Translations under genes and position numbers: made by a program
NCBI RefSeq assembly: GCF_019802045.1
Contig: NZ_JAHVHU010000013.1
Coordinates: forward strand, 62,001 to 126,000
Length of the DNA stretch: 64,000 nucleotides
Direction: 5' to 3'
Source: Membranihabitans marinus
GTDB lineage: Bacteria; Bacteroidota; Bacteroidia; Chitinophagales; Saprospiraceae
Shown here: positions 28,164 through 37,916 of the stretch, piece after piece
How positions within the stretch are numbered: the first letter of the stretch is position 1
Layout of the letters: each line of letters starts with the position of its first letter
Notes under the pieces: model-generated
What the model saw: the letters and a program-made list of their open reading frames with translations, nothing else
Database searches by the model: none
What the model was told of the DNA's origin: nothing

Positions 28164-29684
28164 ATGAAAATGAAAGCGATGAAAAATATAATCATAGTAG
28201 TAGCTTCCTTATTAATGTTCACTGGATGTGATAGTCTGATTGACCTGAAGCCTCCGAGTGAATTGACCTATCAAGGATTTTGGGATTCGGAAACGGGTGC
28301 TCGTGCAGCGCATACCGGCTTGTACGGTACGTTTCGAGGCGAAGTATATACTTTTTGGGCGCTGGGCGCATTGAGAAGTGACATATGGGGTGGGCAGACC
28401 TATGAATCACCATCCAGTACGGATTTTATCGAATCCAATATTACCGTATCCACCGCCCCGTTTGGCGGGTGGGCCGGCCTGTATAGTGACATTCACCGGT
28501 TAAATGATTTTATATCCAATGTACCGGAAATTGATTTTGTTAATATAGAAGACCGGGATCATATGATGGGGCAGGCTTATGGAATGCGGGCGTTTTATTA
28601 TTATACGCTGCTAAGAACCTGGGGGGATGTGCCCATATCTACGATTCCCTTCACCGAAGAGAATCCTGAAAGTTTGTCCAAACCCCGGTCTGCAGCCTCC
28701 GAAGTGATGGCTCTGATAAAAGCAGATGTGCAGCGTTCACTCGATGCATTCGGTGATGATGATTCCTTTTGGGAAGGTCAACGGGTGTATTGGTCCAAAG
28801 CGGCCACACTGACACTCAAGGGTGATGTATTCCTGTGGTCCGGAAATCTGATGGGGGGTGGCGACGCCGATTTTAATGAAGCGTTGTCCGCACTGAACCA
28901 GGTGGGGGCCATGGATGTCGAACTGCTGCCTTCTTATGCCAATGTATTTTCTACCGAGAATGAAAACAACAAGGAATTTATATTTGCCTTCCAGTTTGAG
29001 CAGGATCAGGCAACAAACTTCTATAGTCTGATGACTGGTCGGACGACGGAGATTCATCCGCAGTTTGATCAGCACGGGAATTCCATGGCTGATTATGTCA
29101 CGAACGGAGCTAATCGATTTGGCCCCTCAGAAACCACTCTTCTGAGATTGGATGATCACGAGGATAGCCGGAAAGATGCAACTTTCATTCAGCTTTATAC
29201 CGATGATAATGGCGGTCAGGGTTATCGATCCTACAATGCCGAAAAGTATTTTGGTTCCATATTAAACAAGTTTAGCGGATCTGTGGATGGCTCATTGCGA
29301 ATCATGGACAATGATGTTCCGTTGTATCGATATGCCGATGTTTTGCTGATGATCGCGGAGGCCAAGAATCTGCTTGGTCAGGATCCTTCTGATGAAATCA
29401 ATCAAATCAGAACGAGAGCGTATGGTGATGCCTATGATGCAACCACCCATGAATATTCCTCCGGAACCAAGGCGGCCAATACGGAGACCATTCTCGCTGA
29501 GCGATATAAAGAGTTTGTCGGCGAAGGAAAACGTTGGTGGGATTTGCGAAGAGCGGGGGCTTCCTATGTGTTTGAACATGTTCCTTACCTGACTTCTGCT
29601 GAAGAATATAAATTGCTATTGCCGATCACATTGGATATGATCGGTCGGAATCCGTTGCTGGAGCAGACGCCGGGGTATAATTGA
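28164..29684 (+). CDS. SusD/RagB-family surface glycan-binding lipoprotein
   Basis: This 506-residue lipoprotein (lipobox FTGC, Cys22) forms the lid of the SusC importer and binds glycans outside the cell. SusD hallmarks are the N-terminal LIDLKPPSELTYQGFW, AYGMRAFYYYTLLRTWGDVPI (TPR-like helices) and the C-terminal ERYKEFVGEGKRWWDLRR followed by LLLPI and a PGYN end. It starts six bases after the susC stop. If susC is truly broken, this protein has lost its partner unless the TAG is an error. Sialylated glycans are the likely ligands from context. Confidence 0.93.
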   Translation: MKMKAMKNIIIVVASLLMFTGCDSLIDLKPPSELTYQGFWDSETGARAAHTGLYGTFRGEVYTFWALGALRSDIWGGQTYESPSSTDFIESNITVSTAPFGGWAGLYSDIHRLNDFISNVPEIDFVNIEDRDHMMGQAYGMRAFYYYTLLRTWGDVPISTIPFTEENPESLSKPRSAASEVMALIKADVQRSLDAFGDDDSFWEGQRVYWSKAATLTLKGDVFLWSGNLMGGGDADFNEALSALNQVGAMDVELLPSYANVFSTENENNKEFIFAFQFEQDQATNFYSLMTGRTTEIHPQFDQHGNSMADYVTNGANRFGPSETTLLRLDDHEDSRKDATFIQLYTDDNGGQGYRSYNAEKYFGSILNKFSGSVDGSLRIMDNDVPLYRYADVLLMIAEAKNLLGQDPSDEINQIRTRAYGDAYDATTHEYSSGTKAANTETILAERYKEFVGEGKRWWDLRRAGASYVFEHVPYLTSAEEYKLLLPITLDMIGRNPLLEQTPGYN

Positions 29685-29969
29685 ATTGTTAATTTTGAAT
29701 GATTAGTTTTTTAATTTGAAAGCACCCTGGCGGTGACCTTTGCAGACCGGCTCCCGAAGAGGGGGGCACGCCTTTGATGACCTGGTGGCCGGCACGTACG
29801 GCAGAGGATGCGGGAAAGGCATTGCTCCGCACCTTATAATAAGCTGTGGTAAGAGATTTGACGGATTTTTTTTTATTGGATATGAGATCAAATTTTATTT
29901 TACACAAAAAATTCTCGTAGAATTACTATATTACCAGTTCCGGTACTCACAAATAAACACTTTAGATAT
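29685..29969. other. intergenic region between susD and the sialidase gene
   Basis: The first half (about 29715-29835) is clearly richer in G and C than the flanking AT-rich DNA. It reads open on more than one frame without any protein family being recognisable, so it may be a repeat remnant. The second half is AT-rich and should hold the leader of the sialidase gene. No clear terminator was seen. Confidence 0.5.
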
Positions 29970-31070
29970 ATGCGACATTTACTTTTACTCTTTGCTGTGG
30001 TGCTTATGATGATTGCATGTTCCAGAAAAGGAACTTCATTGAAAAGTGAGAGTAAACCGGAACTCAGTGAATTTCATGATCTTTTTGTAGCAGCGGAAAA
30101 CCCGGATGTGGAATGTTACCGAATACCGGCTATCGTGACGGCACCGAACGGGGATTTGATTGCGGCCATTGACGAACGGGTACCAGGGTGTGCAGATTTA
30201 CGCGGAAGCCGTGATATTAATATTGTGCTTCGTCGTAGTATGGACAACGGCGACTCCTGGACGGATATCCAGACCGTCGTGGATTTTCCGGATGGAAAAT
30301 CGGCCTCAGATCCGAGTATGATTGTCGATGAGGAAACTGGTGAAGTCTTCATGTTTTATAACTATATGGATTTGGATAAAGAAAAAGATGTCTATTACCT
30401 TCATGTGGTCAAAAGCAGTGATAATGGAAATACCTGGAGTGAACCGTTCGACATCACCGATCAGATCACCAAGGCCGAATGGCACAACGACTTTAAGTTT
30501 ATTACTTCTGGCCGGGGTATACAGACCAAAGACGGCTGGCTGCTTCATACCTTGGTTAATCTCAAGAATGGTTTGCATATTTTTGGTAGTAAAGATCATG
30601 GGGCGTCCTGGTTTCTGATCGATACACCCATAGAAGTGGGTGATGAGTCCAAAATCATACAGCTTGATAACGGGGACTGGATGATTAATTCGCGGGTGAA
30701 TCAAGGCGGTAGAAGATATGTTCATGTGTCTGACGATCAAGGTCAGTCGTGGACCAGTCGGCCGGCGAACCAATTAACCGATCCGGGCAACAATGCAGGA
30801 ATTATTCGATATTCCTCCAAAAGTGCGGGAGATGATCAAAACCGTTTGCTTTTTTGCAACACCAATTCTGAGAAAGGGCGTAAAAATCTAACGATACGGA
30901 TAAGCTATGATGAGGGAAAAACCTGGTCGGACGGAAAGGTGATTTACCCGGGATCCGCTGCATATTCTTCGATAACAATCTTGGAAAATGGGGAGATTGG
31001 CGTGTTTTTTGAACGGGATGACTATTCTCGGAATACGTTTGTGAAATTTCCGATCGAATGGGTGAAGTGA
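29970..31070 (+). CDS. nanH: exo-alpha-sialidase (GH33), lipoprotein
   Basis: This 366-residue enzyme would release terminal sialic acid from glycans. It has a lipoprotein signal (LMMIAC, Cys17), so it is probably on the outer membrane. Sialidase features are the YRIPAI motif (FRIP equivalent), five Asp boxes (SMDNGDSW, SSDNGNTW, SKDHGASW, SDDQGQSW, SYDEGKTW), the likely nucleophile Tyr in SAAYSSITIL and the partner Glu in VFFERDDY. It is shorter than sialidases that carry an N-terminal carbohydrate-binding module. It is the last gene of the sialic-acid locus. Confidence 0.92.
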   Translation: MRHLLLLFAVVLMMIACSRKGTSLKSESKPELSEFHDLFVAAENPDVECYRIPAIVTAPNGDLIAAIDERVPGCADLRGSRDINIVLRRSMDNGDSWTDIQTVVDFPDGKSASDPSMIVDEETGEVFMFYNYMDLDKEKDVYYLHVVKSSDNGNTWSEPFDITDQITKAEWHNDFKFITSGRGIQTKDGWLLHTLVNLKNGLHIFGSKDHGASWFLIDTPIEVGDESKIIQLDNGDWMINSRVNQGGRRYVHVSDDQGQSWTSRPANQLTDPGNNAGIIRYSSKSAGDDQNRLLFCNTNSEKGRKNLTIRISYDEGKTWSDGKVIYPGSAAYSSITILENGEIGVFFERDDYSRNTFVKFPIEWVK

Positions 31071-31451
31071 TTATAATAGCATGGATCCATAGGATGCCTG
31101 GAGGAGTATCACGTGGAAAGAGGATTCATCAGCGATGGGCTGTTCATTAATGGATACTTGCAAATCATGAAAGTCAAATAGTTTAAATACATGCGCATGA
31201 AAGAATCAGGTAAAAGAATTTTAGAGAAAAAGCAATAATCCCACAATCTTCTCGCCCAATTCCGTTTATTAATTACAGCAGACACATCAGCCTGAGAGAC
31301 ACAGCGTTTGCTAGGCTAGGGGCTGAAGATTGGGTCAGGGAGCATTCCACTTTCTCTGTTGGGCTTTACGTCTACGGTTTTCTTTCCTGTTCTCTGCTTG
31401 CACTTTTCCTAAAAAATTCTAACTATGGTTTTTTATTTAAAATATTTAAAC

Positions 31452-31459
31452 TATCTTTG
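31452..31459 (+). promoter_or_regulatory. candidate -7 box of the str/ribosomal cluster
   Basis: TATCTTTG followed by C matches TAnnTTTG exactly. The -33 region is T-rich but lacks a clean TTG. Transcription from about 31466 would give a leader of roughly 90 bases before rpsL. Confidence 0.55.
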
Positions 31460-31474
31460 CAATCGCTTTTGAGA

Positions 31475-31505
31475 GAGGCAAGTGCTGTCCTTACCGGGAT
31501 GCCTC
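31475..31505 (+). promoter_or_regulatory. leader hairpin upstream of rpsL
   Basis: GAGGCA (31475-31480) pairs exactly with TGCCTC (31500-31505) around a 19-base loop. It lies in the predicted 5' leader, about 50 bases before the rpsL start. It may be a regulatory leader for ribosomal protein feedback, but no known leader class was recognised. Confidence 0.4.
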
Positions 31506-31557
31506 AGGCTCAGAGTTATTTTGTTATAAATATTTTGATAAGCAGTGAATTTGTAAT

Positions 31558-31929
31558 ATGCCAACAATTAATCAATTAGTCCGAAAGGGTCGTAAGAAGA
31601 TCAAAGAACAGAGTAAGTCCAGGGCGCTGGAGTCTTGTCCGCAAAAGCGGGCGGTGTGTACGCGTGTATACACGACAACGCCTAAGAAGCCAAACTCTGC
31701 GTTGCGTAAAGTGGCTAAGGTGCGATTGACAAATGGCATTGAGGTGATTGCATACATACCTGGGGAGGGACACAATCTGCAGGAGCACTCTATCGTGTTG
31801 GTGTCAGGTGGACGGGTCAAGGATTTGCCTGGTGTTCGGTATTCGATCGTGCGTGGTGCTTTGGATACCGCCGGAGTAGAAGGTCGTTTGCAGTCGCGGT
31901 CAAAGTATGGAACAAAAAAACCTAAATAA
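31558..31929 (+). CDS. rpsL: 30S ribosomal protein S12
   Basis: This 123-residue protein of the decoding centre has the full family sequence: [11 protein letters not shown] at the N-terminus, [17 protein letters not shown] and [11 protein letters not shown]. Both streptomycin-site lysines (in TPKKPNS and RVKDLPG) are wild-type. It is the first gene of the cluster and is followed after 22 bases by rpsG. The length is normal. Confidence 0.98.
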   Translation: MPTINQLVRKGRKKIKEQSKSRALESCPQKRAVCTRVYTTTPKKPNSALRKVAKVRLTNGIEVIAYIPGEGHNLQEHSIVLVSGGRVKDLPGVRYSIVRGALDTAGVEGRLQSRSKYGTKKPK

Positions 31930-31951
31930 TCATATTTGTAATTAAGCAGCC

Positions 31952-32419
31952 ATGAGGAAAAGAAAACCAAAAATAAAAGGCATTGAACCTGATCCAAGAT
32001 TTAAGGATCCTATGGTGACGATGTTTGTAAACAATATGATGTATTCCGGAAAAAAGGGATTGGCGTATCAGTTGTTCTACGGTGCGATGGATATCATTGA
32101 TGAGAAAGAGGAAGAAGGCGGGTATGAAATCTGGAAGAAAGCGCTGGACACAGCCATGCCTCAGGTGGAGGTACGAAGCCGACGAATCGGTGGAGCTACT
32201 TTCCAGATACCTACTGAGATTCGACCAAAACGAAAGATGGTGACCGGAATGAAGTGGATTATCAAATTTGCTCGTCAGCGGAACGGCAAAAGTTTTTCCG
32301 AAAAACTGGCCGCAGAGTTGATGGCGGCTGCTAAGGGAGAAGGTGCTGCAGTAAAACGAAAAGATGAGACTCACCGGATGGCGGAGTCCAACAGAGCATT
32401 TGCACACTTCAGAGTGTGA
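31952..32419 (+). CDS. rpsG: 30S ribosomal protein S7
   Basis: This 155-residue protein nucleates assembly of the 30S head by binding the 3' major domain of 16S r[13 protein letters not shown] leads into [42 protein letters not shown] and a C-terminal AFAHFRV, as expected. It sits between rpsL and fusA as in the classical str order. The 22-base gap before it leaves little room for the S7 autoregulatory site known in E. coli. Confidence 0.98.
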   Translation: MRKRKPKIKGIEPDPRFKDPMVTMFVNNMMYSGKKGLAYQLFYGAMDIIDEKEEEGGYEIWKKALDTAMPQVEVRSRRIGGATFQIPTEIRPKRKMVTGMKWIIKFARQRNGKSFSEKLAAELMAAAKGEGAAVKRKDETHRMAESNRAFAHFRV

Positions 32420-32466
32420 CCAAACAGCTAAGTAGAATTTATACAAATTAACAGAAGAGCTCAATC

Positions 32467-34602
32467 ATGGCCAAGAAAGATTTAAAGTACACTCGAAATA
32501 TAGGAATTGCAGCGCATATTGATGCGGGTAAGACCACTACTACAGAGCGTATCTTGTATTACACCGGAATTAGTCACAAAATCGGAGAAACGCACGATGG
32601 TGCTGCTACGATGGACTGGATGGAGCAAGAGCAAGAGCGTGGAATTACCATTACATCAGCTGCGACTAAGACGAGCTGGACCTGGGATGATCACGATTAT
32701 GCGATCAATATTATTGATACACCGGGTCACGTTGATTTTACGGTCGAGGTGGAGCGTTCATTGCGTATCCTGGATGGTGTGGTTGCTTTGTTTGACTCTG
32801 TGAGCGGTGTAGAGCCACAGTCCGAGACGGTATGGCGACAAGCCGACCGCTATAAAGTTCCCCGATTGGGATTTGTAAATAAAATGGACCGACAGGGTGC
32901 CAATTTTTTTGAAGTGGTCCGACAGGTGAAGGAAATGTTGGGAGCCAACGCGGTTCCTATGCAAGTGCCCATCGGAGCAGAAGAAACATTCCGTGGTGTG
33001 GTTGATTTGATCACCAATGAAGCCCGGATTTGGAACGATTCCGATTTTGGAATGACTTTCGAAACGATAGAAATTCCTGACGAGCTTAAAAGTCAGGTGG
33101 AAGAATACCGTGAAAAATTAATCGAAGGTGTTGCGGAGTACAGCGACACACTTTTAGAAAAATATTTTGAAGATCCATCTTCTATCGAGCCGGATGAGTT
33201 GCGAAGTGCAATACGAGAAGCGGTGATTGATCAGAAAATCGTGCCGATGTATTGTGGATCTGCGTTCAAAAACAAGGGAGTTCAGGCGGTGTTGGATGGT
33301 GTATGTTCCTATTTGCCCTCGCCATTGGATGTGGAGGCCGTCGAAGGAATTAATCCGGACACAGGTGAAGAAGAAAAAAGACGTCCGAACAATGATGATC
33401 CATTTGCAGCGCTGGCCTTTAAGATCGCTACCGACCCGTATGTTGGTCGATTGGCTTTCTTCCGGACCTATTCGGGTACATTGGATGCCGGATCATACAT
33501 ATATAATTCTCGTTCTGGGAAAAAAGAAAGAATTTCGCGTCTGTATCAGATGCATTCCAATAAACAAAATCCTATTGACCGTGTAGAGGCTGGAGATATA
33601 GCCGCTGCCGTTGGTTTCAAGGACATCCGGACTGGTGATACCCTTTGTGAAGAAGGCAAACCGATTATCCTGGAGTCGATTACGTTCCCTGATCCTGTGA
33701 TTGGATTGGCCATTGAGCCCAAGACACAAAAGGACATGGAAAAGTTGAGTGTTGGACTTGCCAAGTTATCGGAAGAAGATCCTACCTTCCGGGTCGAGTT
33801 TGACGATGAAACGAATCAGACCATCATCCGTGGAATGGGTGAATTGCACCTGGAAGTGTTGATCGAACGATTGAAGCGGGAGTTCAATGTAGAAGCGAAT
33901 CAAGGAGCACCTCAGGTCAGTTACAAAGAAGCATTGACAAAAACGGTAGATCACCGGGAAAAACTTAAAAAGCAAACCGGTGGATCGGGATTGTTTGCAG
34001 ATATGCAGTTTGAATTGGGACCTGCTGACCAGGAGTTCCTGGACAGTGATGAGTTCAAATCAGGAAAAGAGAAGTTGCAGTTTGTTAACGATATTACGGG
34101 GGGATCTATTCCAAGAGAACTTATCTCACCGATCCAAAAGGGCTTTTTAGCCATGATGGAAACCGGAATACTGGCTGGGTATAACATCGATAGCATGAAA
34201 GTACGAGTCTATGACGGAAGTACACATGCAGTGGATTCGAAACCAATTGCTTTTGAACTATGTGCGAAAGAAGGCTTCCGTGAAGCAGCACCTCGGTGTA
34301 AGCCGGTACTTCTCGAGCCAATCATGAAGCTGGAAGTGACCACACCGGAAGAGTATACCGGACCGGTTATTGGTGATTTGAATAAACGTCGAGGCCTTAT
34401 TCTTGGTCAAGATATGAAAGCGACCGCTGTCGTTGTAAAAGCAGAAGTGCCATTGTCGGAAATGTTTGGTTATGTGACGCAATTGCGTACGATTACTTCC
34501 GGACGTGCAACGTCATCGATGGAATTTGCAAAATATGAACCAGTACCTGATAGTATTGCTGAAGATGTTATTCTGAAAGCAAGAGGTGAGGTTAATGTAT
34601 AA
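32467..34602 (+). CDS. fusA: elongation factor G
   Basis: This 711-residue translocase GTPase carries G1 [13 protein letters not shown], the switch [11 protein letters not shown]3 DTPGHVDFT and G4 NKMDRQG, followed by domains II-V to the end [13 protein letters not shown]. The length is normal. In many bacteria tuf follows fusA, but here rpsJ comes next after 52 bases with a hairpin between, as in other Bacteroidota. It is the last gene of the str segment. Confidence 0.98.
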   Translation: MAKKDLKYTRNIGIAAHIDAGKTTTTERILYYTGISHKIGETHDGAATMDWMEQEQERGITITSAATKTSWTWDDHDYAINIIDTPGHVDFTVEVERSLRILDGVVALFDSVSGVEPQSETVWRQADRYKVPRLGFVNKMDRQGANFFEVVRQVKEMLGANAVPMQVPIGAEETFRGVVDLITNEARIWNDSDFGMTFETIEIPDELKSQVEEYREKLIEGVAEYSDTLLEKYFEDPSSIEPDELRSAIREAVIDQKIVPMYCGSAFKNKGVQAVLDGVCSYLPSPLDVEAVEGINPDTGEEEKRRPNNDDPFAALAFKIATDPYVGRLAFFRTYSGTLDAGSYIYNSRSGKKERISRLYQMHSNKQNPIDRVEAGDIAAAVGFKDIRTGDTLCEEGKPIILESITFPDPVIGLAIEPKTQKDMEKLSVGLAKLSEEDPTFRVEFDDETNQTIIRGMGELHLEVLIERLKREFNVEANQGAPQVSYKEALTKTVDHREKLKKQTGGSGLFADMQFELGPADQEFLDSDEFKSGKEKLQFVNDITGGSIPRELISPIQKGFLAMMETGILAGYNIDSMKVRVYDGSTHAVDSKPIAFELCAKEGFREAAPRCKPVLLEPIMKLEVTTPEEYTGPVIGDLNKRRGLILGQDMKATAVVVKAEVPLSEMFGYVTQLRTITSGRATSSMEFAKYEPVPDSIAEDVILKARGEVNV

Positions 34603-34620
34603 TTAATAATAAACAGGTAA

Positions 34621-34640
34621 TGACAAGTCAAGTCTTGTCA
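34621..34640 (+). other. hairpin between fusA and rpsJ
   Basis: TGACAAG (34621-34627) is an exact inverted repeat of CTTGTCA (34634-34640), with a six-base loop. An A-rich stretch follows instead of a T-run, so it is not a rho-independent terminator. AAGAGG just upstream of the rpsJ ATG may serve as ribosome binding site. The hairpin marks the str/S10 boundary. Confidence 0.6.
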
Positions 34641-34654
34641 ATAAAAAAGAGGTT

Positions 34655-34963
34655 ATGAATCAAAAAATCAGGATTAAGCTGCGTTCTTACGATCACAATT
34701 TGGTAGATAAGTCTACGGAAAAGATTGTGAAGACTGTAAGAAGTAGCGGCGCCGTTGTTTCGGGTCCGATTCCGCTGCCCACAAAAAAAGAGATCTTTAC
34801 TGTGCTTCGTTCTCCGCACGTCAATAAGAAGGCTCGTGAGCAGTTCCAAATGCGTACCCATAAACGCCTTATAGAAATCTATTCGCCGACGCCGAACACA
34901 GTGGATGCACTTTCCCGATTGGAATTACCCAGTGGGGTTGATATTCAGGTCAAACTGACCTGA
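34655..34963 (+). CDS. rpsJ: 30S ribosomal protein S10
   Basis: This 102-residue 30S head protein, which also acts as NusE in transcription antitermination, starts [20 protein letters not shown]. It contains [28 protein letters not shown] and ends GVDIQVKLT, a full-length match. It opens the S10 segment. Unusually, a 217-base structured gap separates it from rplC. Confidence 0.98.
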   Translation: MNQKIRIKLRSYDHNLVDKSTEKIVKTVRSSGAVVSGPIPLPTKKEIFTVLRSPHVNKKAREQFQMRTHKRLIEIYSPTPNTVDALSRLELPSGVDIQVKLT

Positions 34964-35118
34964 TCAGATCAGATTCATTCATTTCTTTGGCCTGGGCCAG
35001 GAAAGACAATAAGGGCTATATATAGTCTGATACTCCAAAGATATCATGGGGTTCTTGACTTCCGGGATAATAGGCGGGTCTGTAATGACCATACTAGTAT
35101 TAAAGAGAGATTTTTGAG

Positions 35119-35146
35119 GTGCTTTTCAGCCTGAAGGCTAAAGCAC
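35119..35146 (+). promoter_or_regulatory. strong hairpin in the rpsJ-rplC gap, possible leader element
   Basis: GTGCTTT (35119-35125) pairs with AAAGCAC (35140-35146), and AGCC (35128-35131) with GGCT (35136-35139), closing on a TGAA tetraloop with a two-base bulge (TC). It ends 34 bases before the GTG start of rplC. No T-run follows, so it is not a terminator. Placement fits a ribosomal-protein autoregulatory or processing element, which is inference. Confidence 0.6.
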
Positions 35147-35180
35147 AGGAAATATATTTAAGAATTAAAATTCCAGAATA

Positions 35181-35801
35181 GTGAACGGAATATTAGGTCG
35201 AAAAATCGGCATGACGAGTTTTTATGATGCGGATGGGAAAAATGTAGCTGCTACAGTCATAGAAGCAGGACCATGCGTTGTAACACAGGTGAAAACCACT
35301 GATACAGATGGTTATCACGCAGTACAATTAGGTTTTGGTGAGAAACGAGAAAAGAATACATCCAAACCATTGATGGGACACTTTTCTGGTGCCAATACCA
35401 CACCGAAAAAATTTGTTGCAGAATTCCGGGACTTTGAAGGTGATAAAAGCCTGGGTGATGAGCTTGTCATGGACGATGTTCTGGCGGAAGGTGATTTGGT
35501 GAATGTGATCGGAACATCCAAAGGAAAAGGATTCCAGGGCGTGGTGAAGCGCCATGGTTTTGGTGGAGTCGGTGATGCGACGCACGGTCAGCACAATCGT
35601 CAGCGATCGCCTGGTTCCATCGGTGCAGCTTCGTATCCAGCAAAAGTTATCAAAGGCATGCGTATGGCAGGTCAAACTGGAAACAGCCGGGTGAAAATGA
35701 AGAACCTTAAAGTTCTTAAAATTCATGCAGATGAAAATATTTTGGTCGTAAAAGGTGCAGTACCTGGCCACAAGGGGTCTTATGTGATCATCGAAAAGTA
35801 A
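35181..35801 (+). CDS. rplC: 50S ribosomal protein L3
   Basis: This 206-residue 50S protein lies close to the peptidyl transferase centre. It begins [18 protein letters not shown] and includes the central [16 protein letters not shown] and [18 protein letters not shown] blocks. The start is GTG at 35181, directly after a TAG, which no upstream start can bypass. GTG is rare among the genes of this cluster. It is preceded by a 217-base gap with a strong hairpin, so its translation may be controlled separately from rpsJ. Confidence 0.97.
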   Translation: MNGILGRKIGMTSFYDADGKNVAATVIEAGPCVVTQVKTTDTDGYHAVQLGFGEKREKNTSKPLMGHFSGANTTPKKFVAEFRDFEGDKSLGDELVMDDVLAEGDLVNVIGTSKGKGFQGVVKRHGFGGVGDATHGQHNRQRSPGSIGAASYPAKVIKGMRMAGQTGNSRVKMKNLKVLKIHADENILVVKGAVPGHKGSYVIIEK

Positions 35802-35809
35802 ATAGAATT

Positions 35810-36433
35810 ATGAAATTGGATATATTAAGCACAAACGGCGAAACACTGGACAGATCGGTAGAACTGCCCGAAGAGGTATTTGGGATTACGCCCAATCAGC
35901 ATGCCGTATATCTGGCTGTAAAAAATTACTTGAATAACCAGCGTCAAGGAACACATAAGACGAAAGGACGTTCTGAAGTGGCCGGAAGTACCCGAAAGAT
36001 TAAAAGACAGAAAGGTACTGGTACCGCTCGAGCTGGTGATATTAAGAATCCACTTTTTCGAGGGGGAGGACGGATTTTTGGTCCGGAACCACGAACCTAC
36101 AGTTCCAAGGTGAATTCCAAAGTGAAAGATTTGGCGAGAAAAAGTGCGCTTTCTGAAAAAGCACGTCAGGGTAAAATTTCTGTGGTTGAAGATTTTTCTT
36201 TTGACAAGCCCTCCACCAAATCTTTTGTTGAAGTATTGACAAACCTTAAACTGGATGGGCAAAAAGTCCTACTAGTGGTGAATGAGCACGATCGCAATGT
36301 GTATCTTAGCGGTCGGAATTATCCATCCATCCAGGTTACTGAAGTGCGTAATCTCAATACGTATGAAATTATGAAGGCAGGTACGGTATTACTTTCAGAA
36401 AGTGCGGTGGCGCATTTTAACCAGGCTAATTAA
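35810..36433 (+). CDS. rplD: 50S ribosomal protein L4
   Basis: This 207-residue protein of the exit tunnel has the loop KQKGTGTARAGDIKNPLFRGGGRIFGP, which reaches into the tunnel, and a C-terminal TYEIMKAGTVLLSESAV. In Proteobacteria L4 represses the S10 operon through the leader RNA; whether it does so here is unknown, but the structured gap before rplC is a candidate target. It starts eight bases after rplC. Confidence 0.97.
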   Translation: MKLDILSTNGETLDRSVELPEEVFGITPNQHAVYLAVKNYLNNQRQGTHKTKGRSEVAGSTRKIKRQKGTGTARAGDIKNPLFRGGGRIFGPEPRTYSSKVNSKVKDLARKSALSEKARQGKISVVEDFSFDKPSTKSFVEVLTNLKLDGQKVLLVVNEHDRNVYLSGRNYPSIQVTEVRNLNTYEIMKAGTVLLSESAVAHFNQAN

Positions 36434-36451
36434 CCGGAAAAATAGAAGAAA

Positions 36452-36748
36452 ATGGCAAAGCGTATTTTAATAAAACCCCTGATTACCGAGAAAACGGATC
36501 AACTGAACGAAAAGTTGAATCAGGTCACCTTTGTGGTAGATCGGAAAGCGAATAAAATAGAAATTCGCAAAGCGGTCGAAGATCGATACAATGTGGAGGT
36601 AAATCAGGTGAACACCGGTATCATGCCCGGAAAACTCCGCCAGAAATTTACTCGGCACGGATTGGAAAAAGGACGTATCTCCAGCTTTAAAAAAGCGGTG
36701 GTTACCTTAGCTGTCGGTGAAGAAATTGATCTGTACGGGGAGCTGTAA
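36452..36748 (+). CDS. rplW: 50S ribosomal protein L23
   Basis: This 98-residue protein sits at the exit-tunnel mouth and docks trigger factor and SRP. The sequence ILIKPLITEKTDQLNE, FVVDRKANKIEIRKAVE and KRF-like positions match the family, with a final FKKAVVTLAVGEEIDLYGEL. The length is normal, and it sits 18 bases after rplD. Confidence 0.97.
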   Translation: MAKRILIKPLITEKTDQLNEKLNQVTFVVDRKANKIEIRKAVEDRYNVEVNQVNTGIMPGKLRQKFTRHGLEKGRISSFKKAVVTLAVGEEIDLYGEL

Positions 36749-36791
36749 CCGAATAAGAATACGATTTTTAGAATAAACAGAAACAGGCAAA

Positions 36792-37616
36792 ATGGCACTG
36801 AAAAAATATAAACCAATTACTCCCGGACTGCGTCACCGGATGGCGAATGATAATACCGAGGTAACGGCCTCCAGCCCCGAGCGGGCATTGACAAAAGGCC
36901 GGAATCGAATTGGCGGTAGAAATCGTACTGGAAAAATGACGATGCGTCATCGTGGGGGTGGCCACAAGCGGAAGTATCGCGTGATTGATTTCAAACGCAA
37001 TAAAGATAATATACCGGCAAAGGTAAAATCTATTGAGTATGATCCAAATCGATCAGCTTATATCGCACTGTTGGCTTATGCAGATGGTGAGAAACGGTAC
37101 ATCATTGCCCCGGTTGGGATGAAAGTGGGAGATGAAGTGATGTCTGGATCGAAGGCACCGGTACAAGATGGTAATGCGCTTTTTCTGAAGGATATTCCAT
37201 TGGGGACCAGTGTTTATGCGATAGAAATGCAACCTGGCAAAGGGGCGCAGCTGGTTCGAAGTGCTGGAACTTCTGCGACGTTGATCAGTAAAGAAGGAAA
37301 GTATGTGGTCTTGAAATTGCCTTCTGGTGAGATTCGTCGGATATTGGCGAGCTGTAAGGCGACACTGGGATCTACTTCCAATCCGGTTCACTCCAATGTG
37401 GTGATGGGGAAAGCCGGTCGGAACCGCTGGAAAGGACGTCGACCGCGGACACGTGGTGTGGCTATGAACCCGGTGGATCACCCGATGGGAGGTGGTGAAG
37501 GTAGAGCTTCCGGAGGTCATCCTCGGTCCCGAACCGGCGTGATGGCGAAAGGTCAAAAAACAAGAAGCCCGAAGAAAAAGTCAAATAACTTAATTATTTC
37601 AAGAAAGAAAAAATAG
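36792..37616 (+). CDS. rplB: 50S ribosomal protein L2
   Basis: This 274-residue protein is needed for subunit joining and peptidyl transfer. RNA-binding repeats are followed by [19 protein letters not shown] and [17 protein letters not shown]; the His in [11 protein letters not shown] is the conserved catalytically important one. It ends in TAG, showing that TAG is a normal terminator in this genome, relevant to the broken susC. It is nine bases before rpsS. Confidence 0.98.
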   Translation: MALKKYKPITPGLRHRMANDNTEVTASSPERALTKGRNRIGGRNRTGKMTMRHRGGGHKRKYRVIDFKRNKDNIPAKVKSIEYDPNRSAYIALLAYADGEKRYIIAPVGMKVGDEVMSGSKAPVQDGNALFLKDIPLGTSVYAIEMQPGKGAQLVRSAGTSATLISKEGKYVVLKLPSGEIRRILASCKATLGSTSNPVHSNVVMGKAGRNRWKGRRPRTRGVAMNPVDHPMGGGEGRASGGHPRSRTGVMAKGQKTRSPKKKSNNLIISRKKK

Positions 37617-37625
37617 GAATAAAAG

Positions 37626-37901
37626 ATGCCTAGATCAATAAGAAAAGGACCCTATGTATTTCATAAGCTTTTGACCAAACTAGAAAAAGCGAAAGAGTCG
37701 AAAAAAAAGACCGTGATCAAGACATGGTCACGAGCCTCTATGGTCATTCCTGATATGGTGGGAGAAACCATTGCGGTACATAATGGTAAAACTTTTGTTC
37801 CGGTGTTTATTACCGAAAACATGGTTGGACACAAATTGGGAGAATTTGCTCCTACACGAAGTTTCCGGGGCCATGCCGGTAACCGAAAGGGAGGTAGATA
37901 A
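37626..37901 (+). CDS. rpsS: 30S ribosomal protein S19
   Basis: This 91-residue 30S head protein contacts the A-site tRNA region. [57 protein letters not shown] and TRSFRGHAG form the complete family pattern. A 106-base gap with an inverted repeat follows before rplV, longer than other gaps in the segment. Confidence 0.97.
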   Translation: MPRSIRKGPYVFHKLLTKLEKAKESKKKTVIKTWSRASMVIPDMVGETIAVHNGKTFVPVFITENMVGHKLGEFAPTRSFRGHAGNRKGGR

Positions 37902-37916
37902 TATAATTGATAAGTG

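Larger units (their letters stand above)
31071..31557. other. 487-base gap before the ribosomal cluster
   Basis: This region lies between the sialidase gene and rpsL. The last 110 bases hold the candidate promoter and a leader hairpin (listed separately). Upstream of that, AGCCT/AGGCT words near 31290-31320 can pair, but no RNA gene, terminator or open frame with protein character was recognised. Confidence 0.6.

Noticed and set aside
29689-29907. Minus-strand open frames of 62-72 codons after susD
   Set aside because: Two overlapping frames of equal quality in a GC-rich patch suggest chance openness; no family recognised.
31071-31557. tRNA or rRNA gene in the gap before rpsL, or tuf next to fusA
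   Set aside because: No tRNA arm pattern was seen in this or any other gap, and rpsJ follows fusA directly.
34621-34640. Terminator between fusA and rpsJ
   Set aside because: The stem is good but is followed by A-rich sequence, not a T-run, on the transcribed strand.
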